Counted from the first letter of the stretch, positions 1 through 10,400 are shown. The stretch: 64,000 nucleotides of DNA from Billgrantia sulfidoxydans (GCF_017868775.1 NZ_CP053381.1:2542001-2606000), one strand, 5' to 3'. Notes: generated from the sequence alone by a model not told the origin. Made by a program: numbers and translations.

Positions 1-417
1 GATGCGCATCAGCACTTGCCCCGCTTCGACCATCTCCCCTTCACGCACCATGATCTGCTGCACCACACCGCCATCGAAGGACTGCACCTTCTGCAACTGG
101 CTGGAGGGAATCACTCTCCCGGTCCCGCGTGTCACCTCGTCGATCGAAGCAAAATAGGCCCATGCGATCAGCGCGCCGAAGGCAAGCAGTATGGTGTAGA
201 GGAAGAGCCGTGCCCGGATCGGGTCCTGCTGCATGCGCGCCCAGTCGGCATCGCTGGCCCAGTCGCGATTGAGGTGGGCGGAAGTCACCCGCTTGGAGAA
301 CAGACGGTCCATGAACGGACGAAACGGCTTGCCGCCGACATCGGTGAAACGCCCGATCGCCTCGAAGCCTTGCTGCTCGGCACTCTTGCCCTTGGCCTTG
401 GGAGACGTGGCGGTCAT
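1..417 (-). CDS. Type I secretion membrane fusion protein (HlyD family), 5' part only
   Basis: This is the N-terminal 139 residues of a periplasmic adaptor; the gene runs off the left edge of the window. About 65 charged cytoplasmic residues are followed by one membrane segment near residues 68-86, then the start of the biotinyl-lipoyl-like hairpin domain, with the pattern QSFDGGVVQ and REGEMVEAGQ typical of HlyD proteins. Such adaptors link an inner-membrane ABC exporter to a TolC channel. The start codon overlaps the stop of the upstream ABC transporter gene by one base, so the two are translationally coupled in one operon with the TolC-like gene. The family is clear; the substrate is not visible, although the operon type suggests a large RTX or Bap adhesin. 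Confidence 0.9.
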   Translation of the reverse strand, partial: MTATSPKAKGKSAEQQGFEAIGRFTDVGGKPFRPFMDRLFSKRVTSAHLNRDWASDADWARMQQDPIRARLFLYTILLAFGALIAWAYFASIDEVTRGTGRVIPSSQLQKVQSFDGGVVQQIMVREGEMVEAGQVLMRI

Positions 418-2603
418 CAGTTGGCCCTCCCGATCTGGCCCTTGCGCAGGGCTTCCACGACCTTGTCACGCGGGCCGTCGGCAACGACCTTGCCGGCGTC
501 GATGACGATGATGCGATCGACCAGCGACAGCAATGAGGTACGGTGAGTCACCACGATCAGCGTCTTGCCCTGCCCGTAACTTGCTAGATTGGCCTTGAAG
601 GCCTCCTCACTGGCGTGATCCATGGAGCTGGTCGGTTCGTCGAGCAACAGGATCTTCGGGTCATGAACCAGTGCTCGCGCAATGGCCACTGCCTGGCGCT
701 GGCCCCCGGAGAGCATCTGGCCACGTTCGCCCACCTGAAGCTCGACGCCTTGGGGGTGGCCATTGACCAGGCTTTCCAGGCCGCTGAGCTTGATCGCATG
801 CAGCAGCGCCTCGTCGTCGACACCATCGCTGCCGCCACCGGCCACGATATTGTCACGCAGCGAACCGAAGAACAGGCTGACGTCCTGCGGCACGTAGCCG
901 ATGTGGCGCCGCAGCTCCACCGGATCGAACTGTCGCAGGTCCACCCCGTCGAGCATTACCGAACCCGCCGTGGGCGCATACAACCCCAGCAACAGCTTGT
1001 TGAGCGAGGTCTTGCCACAACCGACACGCCCCAGCAAGGCCACCTTCTCGCCAGGCTCGATCTTGAGCGAGATGTCGCGTAGCGCATCGCGCTCCTCGTC
1101 CGGGTAGCGTAACGACGCCTTGTCGAAACGAATCTCACCATGAACGACCGGGCGCGAGATGAAGGACTTGCCTTCGGGCCGCTCCACCGGGCGCTGCATG
1201 ACGTCGTCGAGAGACTTCAAGGCGGTGGACGACTGATGGTACTGGGCCAGCAACGCGGCTGCCTGGCTCACCGGCGCCATGGCACGGGACGAGAGCATAT
1301 AGGCAGCAATGAGCCCACCCTGACTGAGATTGCCGTCGATGATCAGGTAGACGCCAATCAGGATCACGCAGACCGCCACGGTATGCTGGGCCCACATCGC
1401 CACGTTGGAAACCGAGGTGCTGACCAGGCGCAGTTGGGCCGAGGTACGCGACAGAAAGGCCGTCGACTTCTCCCAGATTCCCTGGAGCCGGCTCTCGGCG
1501 CGCAGGGTCTTGACCGTTTCCAGGTGCGACAGCGACTCCACCAGCGTGGCATTGCGTTGGGCACTGACTCGCCAGGTGGTATCGGAAAGCTCGTGCAGCT
1601 TGCCCTGGGCCGCCATGGCGTAGAGCAGCACGACAACGATGCCGGCAAGTACCGGCAGCGCCAGCGGCGCCCCGATCAAGGCAATGATGGCGGCGAAGAA
1701 CAGCACGAAAGGCAGGTCGACCAATGCCACCACCGTGGCCGAGCCGATGAAGGCGCGCACCGACTCGAAGGATTGCAGGGTGGAGGCGAACGAGCCGGTC
1801 GAGGCGGGCCGGGCTTCCATGCGCAGGCCCAGTACCTGGGACATGATCTTCGCGGAGAGCTTGACGTCGGCCCGACTCGCCGCCAGGTCGATGAAGGCGC
1901 TGCGCATCAGACGCAGTGCCAAGTCGAAGCAGAGCACGATGAAGATGCCGGCGGCCAGCACCCATAGCGTCTCCGTGGCATGGTTGGGCACCACGCGGTC
2001 ATACACGTTCAGGACGAACAGCGGCATGGCCACGGCAAACAGGTTGATGACGATGGAGCCGGCGATCACGTCGCGATAAAGCCGTCGGTTCTCGCGGATG
2101 ACGCCCCAGAACCAGTGGCGCGAGCGCTGCTTGCCGACCTCGGGACCGCGCGCATCGAAACGAAAGCGCGGACGCACGTAGATGGCCTGGCCGCTGTAGC
2201 TCTCGCTCAGGCCTTCGAGATCGACCTCGCTCACGGCATCGCCAAGCTCGGGGAAGATCACCCTGGCACGGCGCGCCTTGAAGTCCAGTGCCATGAGCAC
2301 GCAGGCACGCCCCGGCTCCAGTAGCAGTACGGCGGGAAAGAGTGCCGGATTGAGCTGCGCCAGCCGGCTCTTGACGATTCGCGCCGTCATGCCGGCCCGG
2401 GTGGCGGCCCGGGGAAAGACACCGGGAGTGAGCCGCCCCTCTTCCAGCGGCAGGCCCGCCGTCAATGCATCGGGCGTCACCGCATGGTCATGGGCCAGGG
2501 CGATGGTTTGCAGGCACTCGAGCAGCTCGTCGCGAACGGCCGAGCGGGCTGCACCCAGGGAGGAATCCAGTACTTCTTGCTGTGTCACGGGGACCTCGGG
2601 CAT
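417..2603 (-). CDS. Type I secretion ABC transporter with C39-like domain (LapB-like)
   Basis: A 728-residue inner-membrane exporter that energises type I secretion. The N-terminal ~130 residues resemble a C39 peptidase fold with features of the non-cleaving C39-like type. A six-helix ABC membrane domain follows, then an ATPase with Walker A GRVGCGKTS, signature LSGGQRQ, Walker B ILLLDEPTS and an H-loop histidine. I place the start at the ATG at 2603; an in-frame extension to 2681 would run through a strong hairpin and lacks family similarity. The gene lies between the TolC-like and HlyD genes, as in LapEBC or BapBCD adhesin systems. The substrate, probably a giant repeat adhesin, is outside the window. 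Confidence 0.93.
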   Translation of the reverse strand: MPEVPVTQQEVLDSSLGAARSAVRDELLECLQTIALAHDHAVTPDALTAGLPLEEGRLTPGVFPRAATRAGMTARIVKSRLAQLNPALFPAVLLLEPGRACVLMALDFKARRARVIFPELGDAVSEVDLEGLSESYSGQAIYVRPRFRFDARGPEVGKQRSRHWFWGVIRENRRLYRDVIAGSIVINLFAVAMPLFVLNVYDRVVPNHATETLWVLAAGIFIVLCFDLALRLMRSAFIDLAASRADVKLSAKIMSQVLGLRMEARPASTGSFASTLQSFESVRAFIGSATVVALVDLPFVLFFAAIIALIGAPLALPVLAGIVVVLLYAMAAQGKLHELSDTTWRVSAQRNATLVESLSHLETVKTLRAESRLQGIWEKSTAFLSRTSAQLRLVSTSVSNVAMWAQHTVAVCVILIGVYLIIDGNLSQGGLIAAYMLSSRAMAPVSQAAALLAQYHQSSTALKSLDDVMQRPVERPEGKSFISRPVVHGEIRFDKASLRYPDEERDALRDISLKIEPGEKVALLGRVGCGKTSLNKLLLGLYAPTAGSVMLDGVDLRQFDPVELRRHIGYVPQDVSLFFGSLRDNIVAGGGSDGVDDEALLHAIKLSGLESLVNGHPQGVELQVGERGQMLSGGQRQAVAIARALVHDPKILLLDEPTSSMDHASEEAFKANLASYGQGKTLIVVTHRTSLLSLVDRIIVIDAGKVVADGPRDKVVEALRKGQIGRAN

Positions 2604-2607
2604 GAGG

Positions 2608-2630
2608 CCCGTCCGACCATACCGGACGGG
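2608..2630 (-). other. Hairpin directly upstream of the ABC transporter start
   Basis: An inverted repeat (CCCGTCCG at 2608-2615 and CGGACGGG at 2623-2630, 7-base loop) ends five bases before the ATG at 2603. In the minus-strand mRNA it contains the only GGACGGG-like ribosome-binding sequence, so folding could limit initiation on the transporter gene. The function is inferred from position only. Confidence 0.45.
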
Positions 2631-2654
2631 TGGCGCTATAAACGATTGCTGCTT

Positions 2655-2688
2655 GCTGCTTGCGCCGAGCGAACTCGGCACAAGCAGC
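2655..2688 (-). terminator. Strong intercistronic hairpin between TolC-like and ABC genes
   Basis: Two 15-base arms at 2655-2669 and 2674-2688 pair around a tetraloop. The one non-Watson-Crick position is a G-U pair in the minus-strand RNA. It starts 15 bases after the TolC-like stop codon. No U-tract follows, so it looks more like an attenuator, a processing site or 3'-end protector for the upstream message than a full terminator. Confidence 0.5.
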
Positions 2689-2703
2689 CTTTACCCAGGT
2701 CGC

Positions 2704-4936
2704 TCAGCCTTGTACGACGTAACTGTCGGCGTAACCGAGACGCTTCAGTTCGGCACGCAGGGCCGCCAGCTCGCCAGGGTCGCCGATGGGGCCGAGCTGC
2801 ACGCGGTGCAGGTCGGCGCTGCTGACCAGCCGCATCGGCTGGGCCAGCGTGGCGCTGAGCTGATGACCTATGCCCTGTGCACGCTCGGAGCTGCTCAGTG
2901 CGACGACTTGCAGGTAAGCGCCCTGTTCCACGACCATCTCTTGCCGCTCGACCTGCTCTGCAATTCTCGCTTCTCCGTAGAGGCTGACCACGGGCTGGGT
3001 TTCGCCCCAGACGCTGGCGACATCCAACGTCTCTGCGGCTTCAGTTGCCTGGCTCACCTCTCCGGGCCACTGCTGGGTGGAAGACAGGTCGAGATTTTCC
3101 CCCACGCGCTCGAGAGTCACCTCCACGCGACGGTTCTGACGTCGTCCTTCTGCCGTGTCGTTGGAGGCGACCGGCTGTCGCGAGCCATAGCCGCGGGTCT
3201 GGACCAGGCCACGATCGACGCCTTGGCTGACCAGGTAATCCGCCACGCTGTCGGCCCGCCGCTGTGAAAGCGGATCGTTGATGGCATCGCTGCCGGTGCT
3301 GTCGGCATGGCCGGCAACGAAGATCCGCGCCAGATCGGTACGATTGCGGATCTGGCCCGCCAGCTCGGTGAGTTCCTGACGCGCATCGGGACCCAGCTCG
3401 GCGCTGTTGACGGCAAACAGCGCATCGGCGGAAAGCGTGATGTCGGGAGCGCGCGTCGGTGCCGGCGCGCTGATGCCACGGGTAAAGTCGGCCAGGGTGT
3501 AGCCGCCGGGACCTTCGACCGGACAGAGGATGCTGGGGTCGAGTGCCACACCGTCGCTGCCCAGCTCGGCCAGGGTCGGCATGTCGTCGCGCATCACGCC
3601 CAGAGCCTGCATCAGTTGCCCCATGGCGGCCAGCGTACGCGCATCGGCAAGGGCAATGTCGTACTGAGCGTTGGTATAGGCCCGGCTTGCCTCGAAGTAT
3701 TCGTTCTCGCTGTCGAGCACGTCGAGCAGGGTGCGCTGGCCGATGTCGAACTGCTGCTGATAGGCACCACGGACACGGTCAATCGACTGACGGTGCTCGT
3801 TGAGATAACGAATCTGTTCACGCAGGCGCTGGGTGTCGTTGTAGGCGATCTGAGTGGTCTGCCTCACGTTGGTGCATGCCAGGTCGCGCTGATCGATCGC
3901 CTGTTCGACGCGGTCGCTGGCCGCCCGGTACGAGGCCAGATCACTCCCGCCACGGTACAGGTTCATGCTGGCCACCAGCTCGATGCTGTGGCGATCGCGC
4001 CGACCGAAGCCATCGAAACCGTTCTCGTTGTTGTTGGTACCTGTGCGTCCCCGCAGGTCCAGGCGCGGCTGGAACCCAGCCTTGCTGCCCGCCTGCTCCG
4101 CTCTCGCCGCCTCGATGTTCTCGATGGCGGCGTGGAAGTCCGGATTGCCCTGGAAGGCGAGGTCGACGGCTTCTCTCACCGAGGGCGGCAAGCGCTCGTC
4201 GAGCGGCGGCGGCGGGGTGAGGTTTTCGGCCGGCAGCCCCCCGACGATGCGCTGATAACGGGCCGTGACGTCATGCAGGTTGGACGCCTCGGTCATCAGG
4301 TTCGACTCGGCCAGCGCCAGGCGGCCGCTGATCTGCTCGAGGTCGACCCCGCGCCCGGCGCCGGAGCGTACGCGCTCTTCGATCTGGTTGTAGACACGCA
4401 GGTGGTCGGCGTAGTTGCTCTGGGCCAGCCGGACGAGCTCACGATAGCGGCTGACGTCGAGATAGGCCTGCGTGGCTTCGAGCGCCACATTCTCGCTGGC
4501 CCCCAGCAGTTCGTAGTAGCGCACCAGCTCGGCACGGTCGAGACGCTCGACCTCGCTGCGAGTAGCGAAACCGTCGTAGAGCATCTGCGTCAGGCGCAGC
4601 TCGGCGAAGTCGGTGTCGTAGCTCCCGCGCCCGTCGCCTTCCCGTTCCTCTATCCCGATGCCAGCCGCCAGGTCGATGCTCGGGAGGTAGTTGCCCCGCG
4701 CCACGCCGACGTCATGTCCGGCAGCACTCAAGGCGTTCATGGCGGCCTTGACTTCGGGATTGCTGGTGAGCGCCTGGCGCACCACCTGCTGAATATCGGC
4801 GGCACCCGGCGCCGCCAGGCCTGGGGGGCAACGCCTGGGCTACCGCAGCGGTCACCGGCAGAAGCGCAAGCGACGTGCCCATCATCGCAGCCTTGGCCAG
4901 TCGATGCGCACGGGAGAGGTCAATCGCGTATTTCAT
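2704..4936 (-). CDS. TolC-OmpA-SPOR fusion outer membrane protein, frameshifted after the signal peptide
   Basis: The outer membrane channel of the type I system. The start at 4936 (MKYAIDLS) gives a good signal peptide ending AAVAQA, but its frame leaves the main frame at a run of six G on the + strand (4823-4828). Removing one base joins AQALPP to GLAAPGAADIQQ and yields about 743 residues. Domains in order are a TolC-type efflux protein of about 430 residues (two repeats, with GQRTLLDVLDSENEYFEA), an OmpA-C peptidoglycan-binding domain (GHADSTGSDAIND, then SQRRADSVADYL) and a C-terminal SPOR-like domain of about 75 residues. TolC proteins are normally ~450 residues. As given, the main frame could only begin at the GTG at 4785, without a signal peptide, so either the base run is a sequence error or the gene is broken or phase-variable. 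Confidence 0.85.
4823..4828. other. G6 homopolymer at the site of the TolC-fusion frameshift
   Basis: Six consecutive G on the + strand (C6 in the coding strand) sit where the reading frame must change by one base to join the signal peptide to mature TolC. Five bases would restore one continuous frame. Confidence 0.7.
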
Positions 4937-5408
4937 GGGTGTTCCCTTTTCATGATTCGGATGCCCCGTCTGCACAGGCAATCCGTCGAGTTGTGAAGAT
5001 ATGTTCTTGTTATGGCGGGGCTCATCCGGCGTGACCGGATGGTGCATCCATTCCCGATTCCCTTGGAAAACCGACTGCACCCGATCGACCTGGCTTAATG
5101 TAAATGAAGCGTAACTCCCACGGAGGGGCTTCTAACTACACTTCACTACTAAAGTCATTTACTTATAAGGCCATCAGGCATAGTTGCTGCACTTTTGTAA
5201 GTTAGCGTAACCGAGGCACTAAAAAAGTCCAATAGTTTCTAACCACGAGGCTTCGACTTTTAGCATGGGTCTGATCTATATCAAGCATTAGGCCTCCAAC
5301 CCCGATCCGATCAGGCCCGTACCCTTCAGCGGCGCTCTCCCGGTGCCCCTCAAACATGCTATCGTCAGCGCATTGACCGAATGGGCCATCAGCACAAGGA
5401 GAGACCTC
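4937..5408. other. Long AT-richer divergent intergenic region
   Basis: These 472 bases separate the type I secretion operon (minus) from the small gene at 5409 (plus). I find no convincing gene. The middle part (about 5090-5290) is clearly richer in A and T than the flanking DNA, as expected for a promoter and operator region of a regulated adhesin exporter. A GG-N10-GC pair (GGCATAGTTGCTGC, near 5176) weakly recalls a sigma-54 -24/-12 element on the + strand; I do not treat it as established. Confidence 0.5.
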
Positions 5409-5693
5409 ATGTCTGCCTCATCCGAGATCCAGAAAGCGCGGGTCATCAATGAACTGCGCGGTTTCATCAAGAAGCTGCTCCAGGAGCCGCAAATCCTGGA
5501 GCGTTCCCTGGAGATCGCCCGCCGCCACTATGGCGAGGGCAATGCGGAAGGTGCCCAGGCTCGCATCGCCAACGAGATTTCCGACACCACCAGCGTGCAC
5601 ATTCCCGAGGACCCGCAGGAGCACTCGGAAGCCGACAAGCTGTTCCTCGAACTGCTCAAGGAGGTGATCAGCGAGGAGAAAGCCCTCTACTGA
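5409..5693 (+). CDS. Small acidic hypothetical protein
   Basis: A 94-residue soluble protein, predicted largely helical and rich in Glu, with no signal peptide, membrane segment or recognised motif. The ATG at 5409 is preceded by AAGGAGAG at a good distance, which decides the start over an in-frame upstream ATG at 5343. The regular charged pattern (helix, HYGEGN turn, helix, then EDPQEHSEADK) looks like a small helical bundle. It stands alone between the secretion operon and thiI. I do not recognise a function. Confidence 0.75.
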   Translation: MSASSEIQKARVINELRGFIKKLLQEPQILERSLEIARRHYGEGNAEGAQARIANEISDTTSVHIPEDPQEHSEADKLFLELLKEVISEEKALY

Positions 5694-5770
5694 GCGGGTT
5701 GGCATGCCGAATGGGCGCCTCGTGCCCGTTCGGCGCCTCCACGAACCGGGCGCACGCCTGACCTACGCTC

Positions 5771-5779
5771 TGATATAAT
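5771..5779 (+). promoter_or_regulatory. Extended -10 promoter for thiI
   Basis: TGATATAAT matches the extended -10 form TGnTATAAT exactly and lies 42 bases upstream of the thiI ATG. No good -35 is visible, as is usual for extended -10 promoters. Confidence 0.6.
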
Positions 5780-5820
5780 GGCAAGCAATTGTTTTCCAAA
5801 ACCTTTACAAGTACTTGCCA

Positions 5821-7296
5821 ATGTATTACCTGCTGAAGCTGTTTCCCGAGATCACCATCAAGTCACGCTCCGTGCGTCGCCAGATGACGCGCTGCCTGGT
5901 CGGCAACATCCGCAACGTGCTGCGCCCACTGGGCGATTCGCTTCGCGTTCAGGGCGGCTGGGATGCCTTGAAGGTTCTGGTGCCTGACGATGCCTCTCCG
6001 GATTGGCTGCGTCAGCTGGAAGGCCTGTTGTGTCGTATCCCCGGCATTCACGAGGTGCAATGCGTCGAGGAGGTGCCGTTCGTCTCCTTCGCCGACACGA
6101 CCGAGCGGCTACTGCCGGTCTGGCGGGATGCCATCACGGGCCGAACCTTTCGCATCACGGTGAAACGCCGGGGCCAGCACGCTTTCACTTCGGAGGATCT
6201 CGAGCGCCACCTCGGAAGGGAGCTGCTCGATGCCGCGCCAGGCTCCAGGGTTCAGCTCAAGTCGCCGGACGTGGACGTGCGGGTGGACGTGGTCGAGAGC
6301 CGCCTGCGCCTGGTGCGCCAGCGCTGGCCGGGGCTGGGGGGGTATCCCCTGGGCCTGCAGGGGCAGGCCCTGGCGCTGATCTCGGGTGGCTACGACTCAC
6401 CGGTCGCCGCGTGGAAGATGATGCGGCGCGGCATCAAGACCCATTTCCTGTTCTTCGAGCTCGGTGGCGCCGGCCACGAAGCCGCCGTGCGCGAGGTCTC
6501 CGCGCACTTGTGGGAGACCTATGGCCGTTCGCACCGGGTGAAGTTCTTCTCGGTGCCGTTCGAGGGCGTGGTGGCGGAGCTCCAGCGCAGCATACCCGAC
6601 GGACTCATCGGCGTGGTGCTCAAGCGCATGATGGTGCGGGCAGCGAGCCGCATCGCTACGCGCGCGCGCATCCCCATGCTGGTGACCGGAGATGCCATTG
6701 CCCAGGTCTCGAGCCAGAGCCTGACCAACCTGGTGCTCATCGATGACGCCTGCGAGATCCCGATCCTGCGGCCGCTGATTGCCGAGGACAAGCAGTCGAT
6801 CATCGATACCGCCCGCCAGATCGGCACCGCCCCCTTTGCCGAAGGCATGCCGGAGGTGTGCGGCGCCGTCTCCCAGCGACCCAATACCCAGGCCCGTCAC
6901 GACAAGGTCGTCGCCGCCGAAGCAGATTTCGATTTCAGCGTGCTGGAGGCCGCGGTGGAGCTGGCCGTATTGACTCGCTCCGACCAACTCCTGGAGCCGC
7001 TGCCCGACAGTGAGCCCCGGTTGGAGGTGGTAACCGACCTGCAGGACATGGCTGGCGCATCCGATGTCAGTGTGATCGACATTCGCGCACCGGCGGAGCG
7101 TGAAGCGGCACCGCTCAAGCTCGATCAGGTCGAGTGCCTGGAGATTCCCTTCTTCGAGCTTCAGTCACGCGCCGCGGCCCTGCCCGACGACCGCCGCTAC
7201 CTGCTCTACTGCGACCAGGGCGTGATGAGCCGCATGCAGGCCATGCACCTGCATGATCGTGGGCTGTGGCACTTCGGGGTCTATCGCGCTCGATGA
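5821..7296 (+). CDS. thiI: tRNA uracil 4-sulfurtransferase ThiI
   Basis: A 491-residue enzyme that makes 4-thiouridine at tRNA position 8 and, in many bacteria, provides sulfur for thiazole synthesis. Visible parts are an N-terminal ferredoxin-like and THUMP region (to ~165), a PP-loop ATPase motif SGGYDSPVA near residue 188, the conserved Cys of the MPEVCG motif near 347, and a C-terminal rhodanese domain with the active Cys near 464 in YCDQGVMSRM. These match the two cysteines known to be needed in E. coli ThiI. The ATG at 5821 is chosen; an in-frame TTG two codons upstream is less likely. A single-gene transcription unit. Confidence 0.96.
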   Translation: MYYLLKLFPEITIKSRSVRRQMTRCLVGNIRNVLRPLGDSLRVQGGWDALKVLVPDDASPDWLRQLEGLLCRIPGIHEVQCVEEVPFVSFADTTERLLPVWRDAITGRTFRITVKRRGQHAFTSEDLERHLGRELLDAAPGSRVQLKSPDVDVRVDVVESRLRLVRQRWPGLGGYPLGLQGQALALISGGYDSPVAAWKMMRRGIKTHFLFFELGGAGHEAAVREVSAHLWETYGRSHRVKFFSVPFEGVVAELQRSIPDGLIGVVLKRMMVRAASRIATRARIPMLVTGDAIAQVSSQSLTNLVLIDDACEIPILRPLIAEDKQSIIDTARQIGTAPFAEGMPEVCGAVSQRPNTQARHDKVVAAEADFDFSVLEAAVELAVLTRSDQLLEPLPDSEPRLEVVTDLQDMAGASDVSVIDIRAPAEREAAPLKLDQVECLEIPFFELQSRAAALPDDRRYLLYCDQGVMSRMQAMHLHDRGLWHFGVYRAR

Positions 7297-7433
7297 GCCC
7301 TACATGAAAGGCTTGAGCCGGCGAATTTCAGCGCTGGCCGGCCTGTTACAAATTCTTTTTTAGCAACCACTTTATTGCCCCGCTGGACTGCGCTAAAACG
7401 AAATTAACAGGTCGCGGTCGGTGGGAGTGGCGC

Positions 7434-10400
7434 ATGGGTGCACGCAGGTCTTCGTCACGCCGGGATTCGTCTACCGTGGCGTGGCTAGACAACGGCGAGT
7501 CGCTCGAGAAGCGCTCGCCCTTCATTCAGGAACCGAAGCTCGCTCCGGCCCCGCAGGAAGCGCCGTCCCATCGGTATCTCTACCTGGTGCTGGGGATCTT
7601 GCTGCTGCTGTTCGGCGTGTCGCTCGCCACGCTGCTGGTCGCCGAGGCCAAGACGTCGCATTTCCAGGCCCAGGAGTTCTCGCGCTATGCCGCGACCCTG
7701 CGCTATACGCTCGAACAAGGTAGCAGCAGCCGAATCCAGTTTCCCGAGCATGGCCCCTTTGACCAGCGCCTGGGCTATACCCAGCTACCGGCGCTGGAAG
7801 CGCGCCTGCTATCGCGCGGTTATGAGATCACCGAGCAGGCACACTTCTCGCATGCGCTGCTCGACTATACCCGCCGCGGCTTTTTCCCGCCCTACACGGA
7901 AAAGACCCAAGCGGGCCTGACCATCGAGGAGTGCCGGGGCGACACCCTCTATCACTTCCGCCACCCGCAGCGTCAGTACGCCAGTTTCGACACCATTCCC
8001 GCGGTCGTGCTACAGACGTTGCTGTTCATCGAGAACCGGGAGCTGCTGGACGAGAGCACGCCTTACGCCAACCCCGCCGTCGATTGGCCGCGCTTCACCA
8101 AGGCGGCCCTGTCCCAGGTCGGCCGGGCCCTGGACCTGCCCGGTCAGGCGGCAGGAGGCAGCACCCTGGCCACTCAGCTCGAGAAGTATCGCCACTCTCC
8201 CCAGGGCCGGACCTATTCGTCGAGGGAAAAGCTGCGCCAGATGGTGTCAGCCAGCGTGCGCAGCTACCAGCATGGCCCCCAGACCTTGACGGCTCGCCAG
8301 GATGTGGCGCTCGACTATCTCAATACCGTGCCGCTCTCGGCCGCCCCCGGCTACGGCGAGGTACATGGCATCGGTGATGGCCTGTGGGCGTGGTTCGGTA
8401 CCGATTTCGATACGTTCAATCGACTCCTCACTACGGATGACGGAGGCGGCCATGCGCAGCAAGGGCTGGCGCTGCGCCAGGTCGTGGCACTGATGATCGC
8501 GCAGCGGCGCCCCTCCTGGTATCTGAATGGCGGTCGCCAGGCGCTGGAGGAACTGACCGACAGCTACCTGCGATTGCTGCGACAGGAGGGGGTGATGTCG
8601 GATGCCCTCGCTCGAGCGGCGCTGGAACAGCGCCTGACCTTTCGCGATGACAGCGTGACGCCCTTCAACCTGCGCATCGAGCCGGACAAGGGGATCCAGG
8701 TGGCGCGTCAACGCCTCGGGAGCATGTTGGGCATGTCCTTGTACGACCTCGACCGCCTCGACCTCAGCGCCCGCACGACGCTCGACGCCAGCCTCCAGCG
8801 CGACGTTACCGCCTACCTGCATCGCCTGGCAGACCCTGAGTACGCCGGCGAGATCGGCCTGCTGGGAGAGCGCCTGCTCTCGCCCGGACGTACCCAGGAC
8901 GTACGCTACAGCTTCACCCTGTTCGAGCGCAGTGAAGACGGCTTCCTGGTGCGTGTGCAGACCGACAACACCGACCAGCCCTTCGACATCAACCAGGGCA
9001 GCAAGCTCGAGCTCGGCTCCACCGCCAAGCTGAGGGTCCTGGCCACTTACCTGGAGGTGATTGCCGAGCTGCACCAGCGTCATGGCAGCAAGAGCCCCGA
9101 GATGCTGCGCGCGGTCGAGACCGACCGCCAGGACGTGCTCAGCCGCTGGGTACTGGATCGCCTCATCGAGACCCCCGGACTGACTCTCGACGAGCTGCTG
9201 GCCATGGCCATGGAGCGGCGTTACTCGGCAAGCCCCGCGGAAGCGTTCTTCACCGGCGGGGGACGGCATACGTTCAGCAATTTCCGCCGTGAGGACAACG
9301 GCCGCAACCCGACGCTGACCGAAGCCATGCGCGAGTCGCTCAACCTGCCCTTCATACGCCTGATGCGCGACCTGGTACGCTACAGCACACACCTCAACGA
9401 GCATCGGACCCAGTTGCTGGAGGACGATAGCGATCCGCGGCGCCTGGAGTATCTGCGCCTGTTTGCCGACCGCGAGGGGCAGACCTTCCTGCAGCGTTTC
9501 TGGCGCAAGTACCGTCAGCAGACCAGCGACGAGCGCCTCGTCACCTTCCTCGAGGGGCTCAATGCCTCGGCGCCACGCCTCGCCGCGGTGCACCGCTACC
9601 TGTTCCCGGAGGCCGGTCGCGAGGAGTTCGCCGCCTTCCTTGGGGTCTGGCTGGCCGATGCCGCCCGCCCGAGCGAGCGTGAGATCGATACGCTCTATGA
9701 GCGCTACTCGCCCGGCAACTATTCACTTACCGATCAGGGTTATGTGGCTCGGGTGCATCCCCTGGAGCTGTGGCTGCTGGGCTACCTGCTCGATTATCCC
9801 GACGCGAGCTTCGCCGAGGCAGCCGCGGCCAGCGCCGACGAGCGTCAGGAAGTCTATGGCTGGCTGTTCCGTACGCGACACCGCAGTGCTCGCGACGTGC
9901 GCATTCGCACCATGCTCGAAGTCGAAGCCTTCCTCGACATCCATGAGCGCTGGCAACGCCTGGGCTATCCGTTCGATCATCTGGTACCTTCGCTGGCCAC
10001 CGCCGTGGGATCGTCGGGCGACCGCCCAGCCGCACTGGCCGAGCTGATGGGCATCATCCTCAACGATGGCGTCAGGCAACCCACGCTGCGCATCGATGAG
10101 CTGCACTTCGCCGCCGATACCCCTTACGAGACCCGCTTCCTGCCCGCTCCCGACCGTGCCCAGCGGGTCATGGCCCCCGAGGTGGCAGCCGTGCTGCGCG
10201 AGACGCTATCGCAGGTCGTCGAGGGCGGCACCGCCAGGCGCCTGCACGGCAGCTTCACGCTGGAAGATGGCACGCCGCTGGTGCTGGGCGGCAAGACCGG
10301 CACCGGCAACAATCGTATCGAAACGGTGGGCCGCGGCGGCCAGGTTACCAGTTCACGGGCGCGCAACCGTACCGCCACCTTCGTCTTCTACCTCGGCGAG

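Noticed and set aside
2601..2681. Longer N-terminus for the ABC transporter
   Set aside because: The added residues are encoded by two hairpins and do not resemble the family; the ATG at 2603 fits the domain boundary.
5149..5175. TAAA followed after 15 bases by GGCCATCA
   Set aside because: Poor match to the sigma-28 -10; the AT-rich region makes chance TAAA matches likely.
5174..5189. GG-N10-GC pair resembling a sigma-54 promoter
   Set aside because: The flanking bases do not fit TGGCAC-N5-TTGC well and it lies over 200 bases from the nearest + start; mentioned only as a weak possibility.
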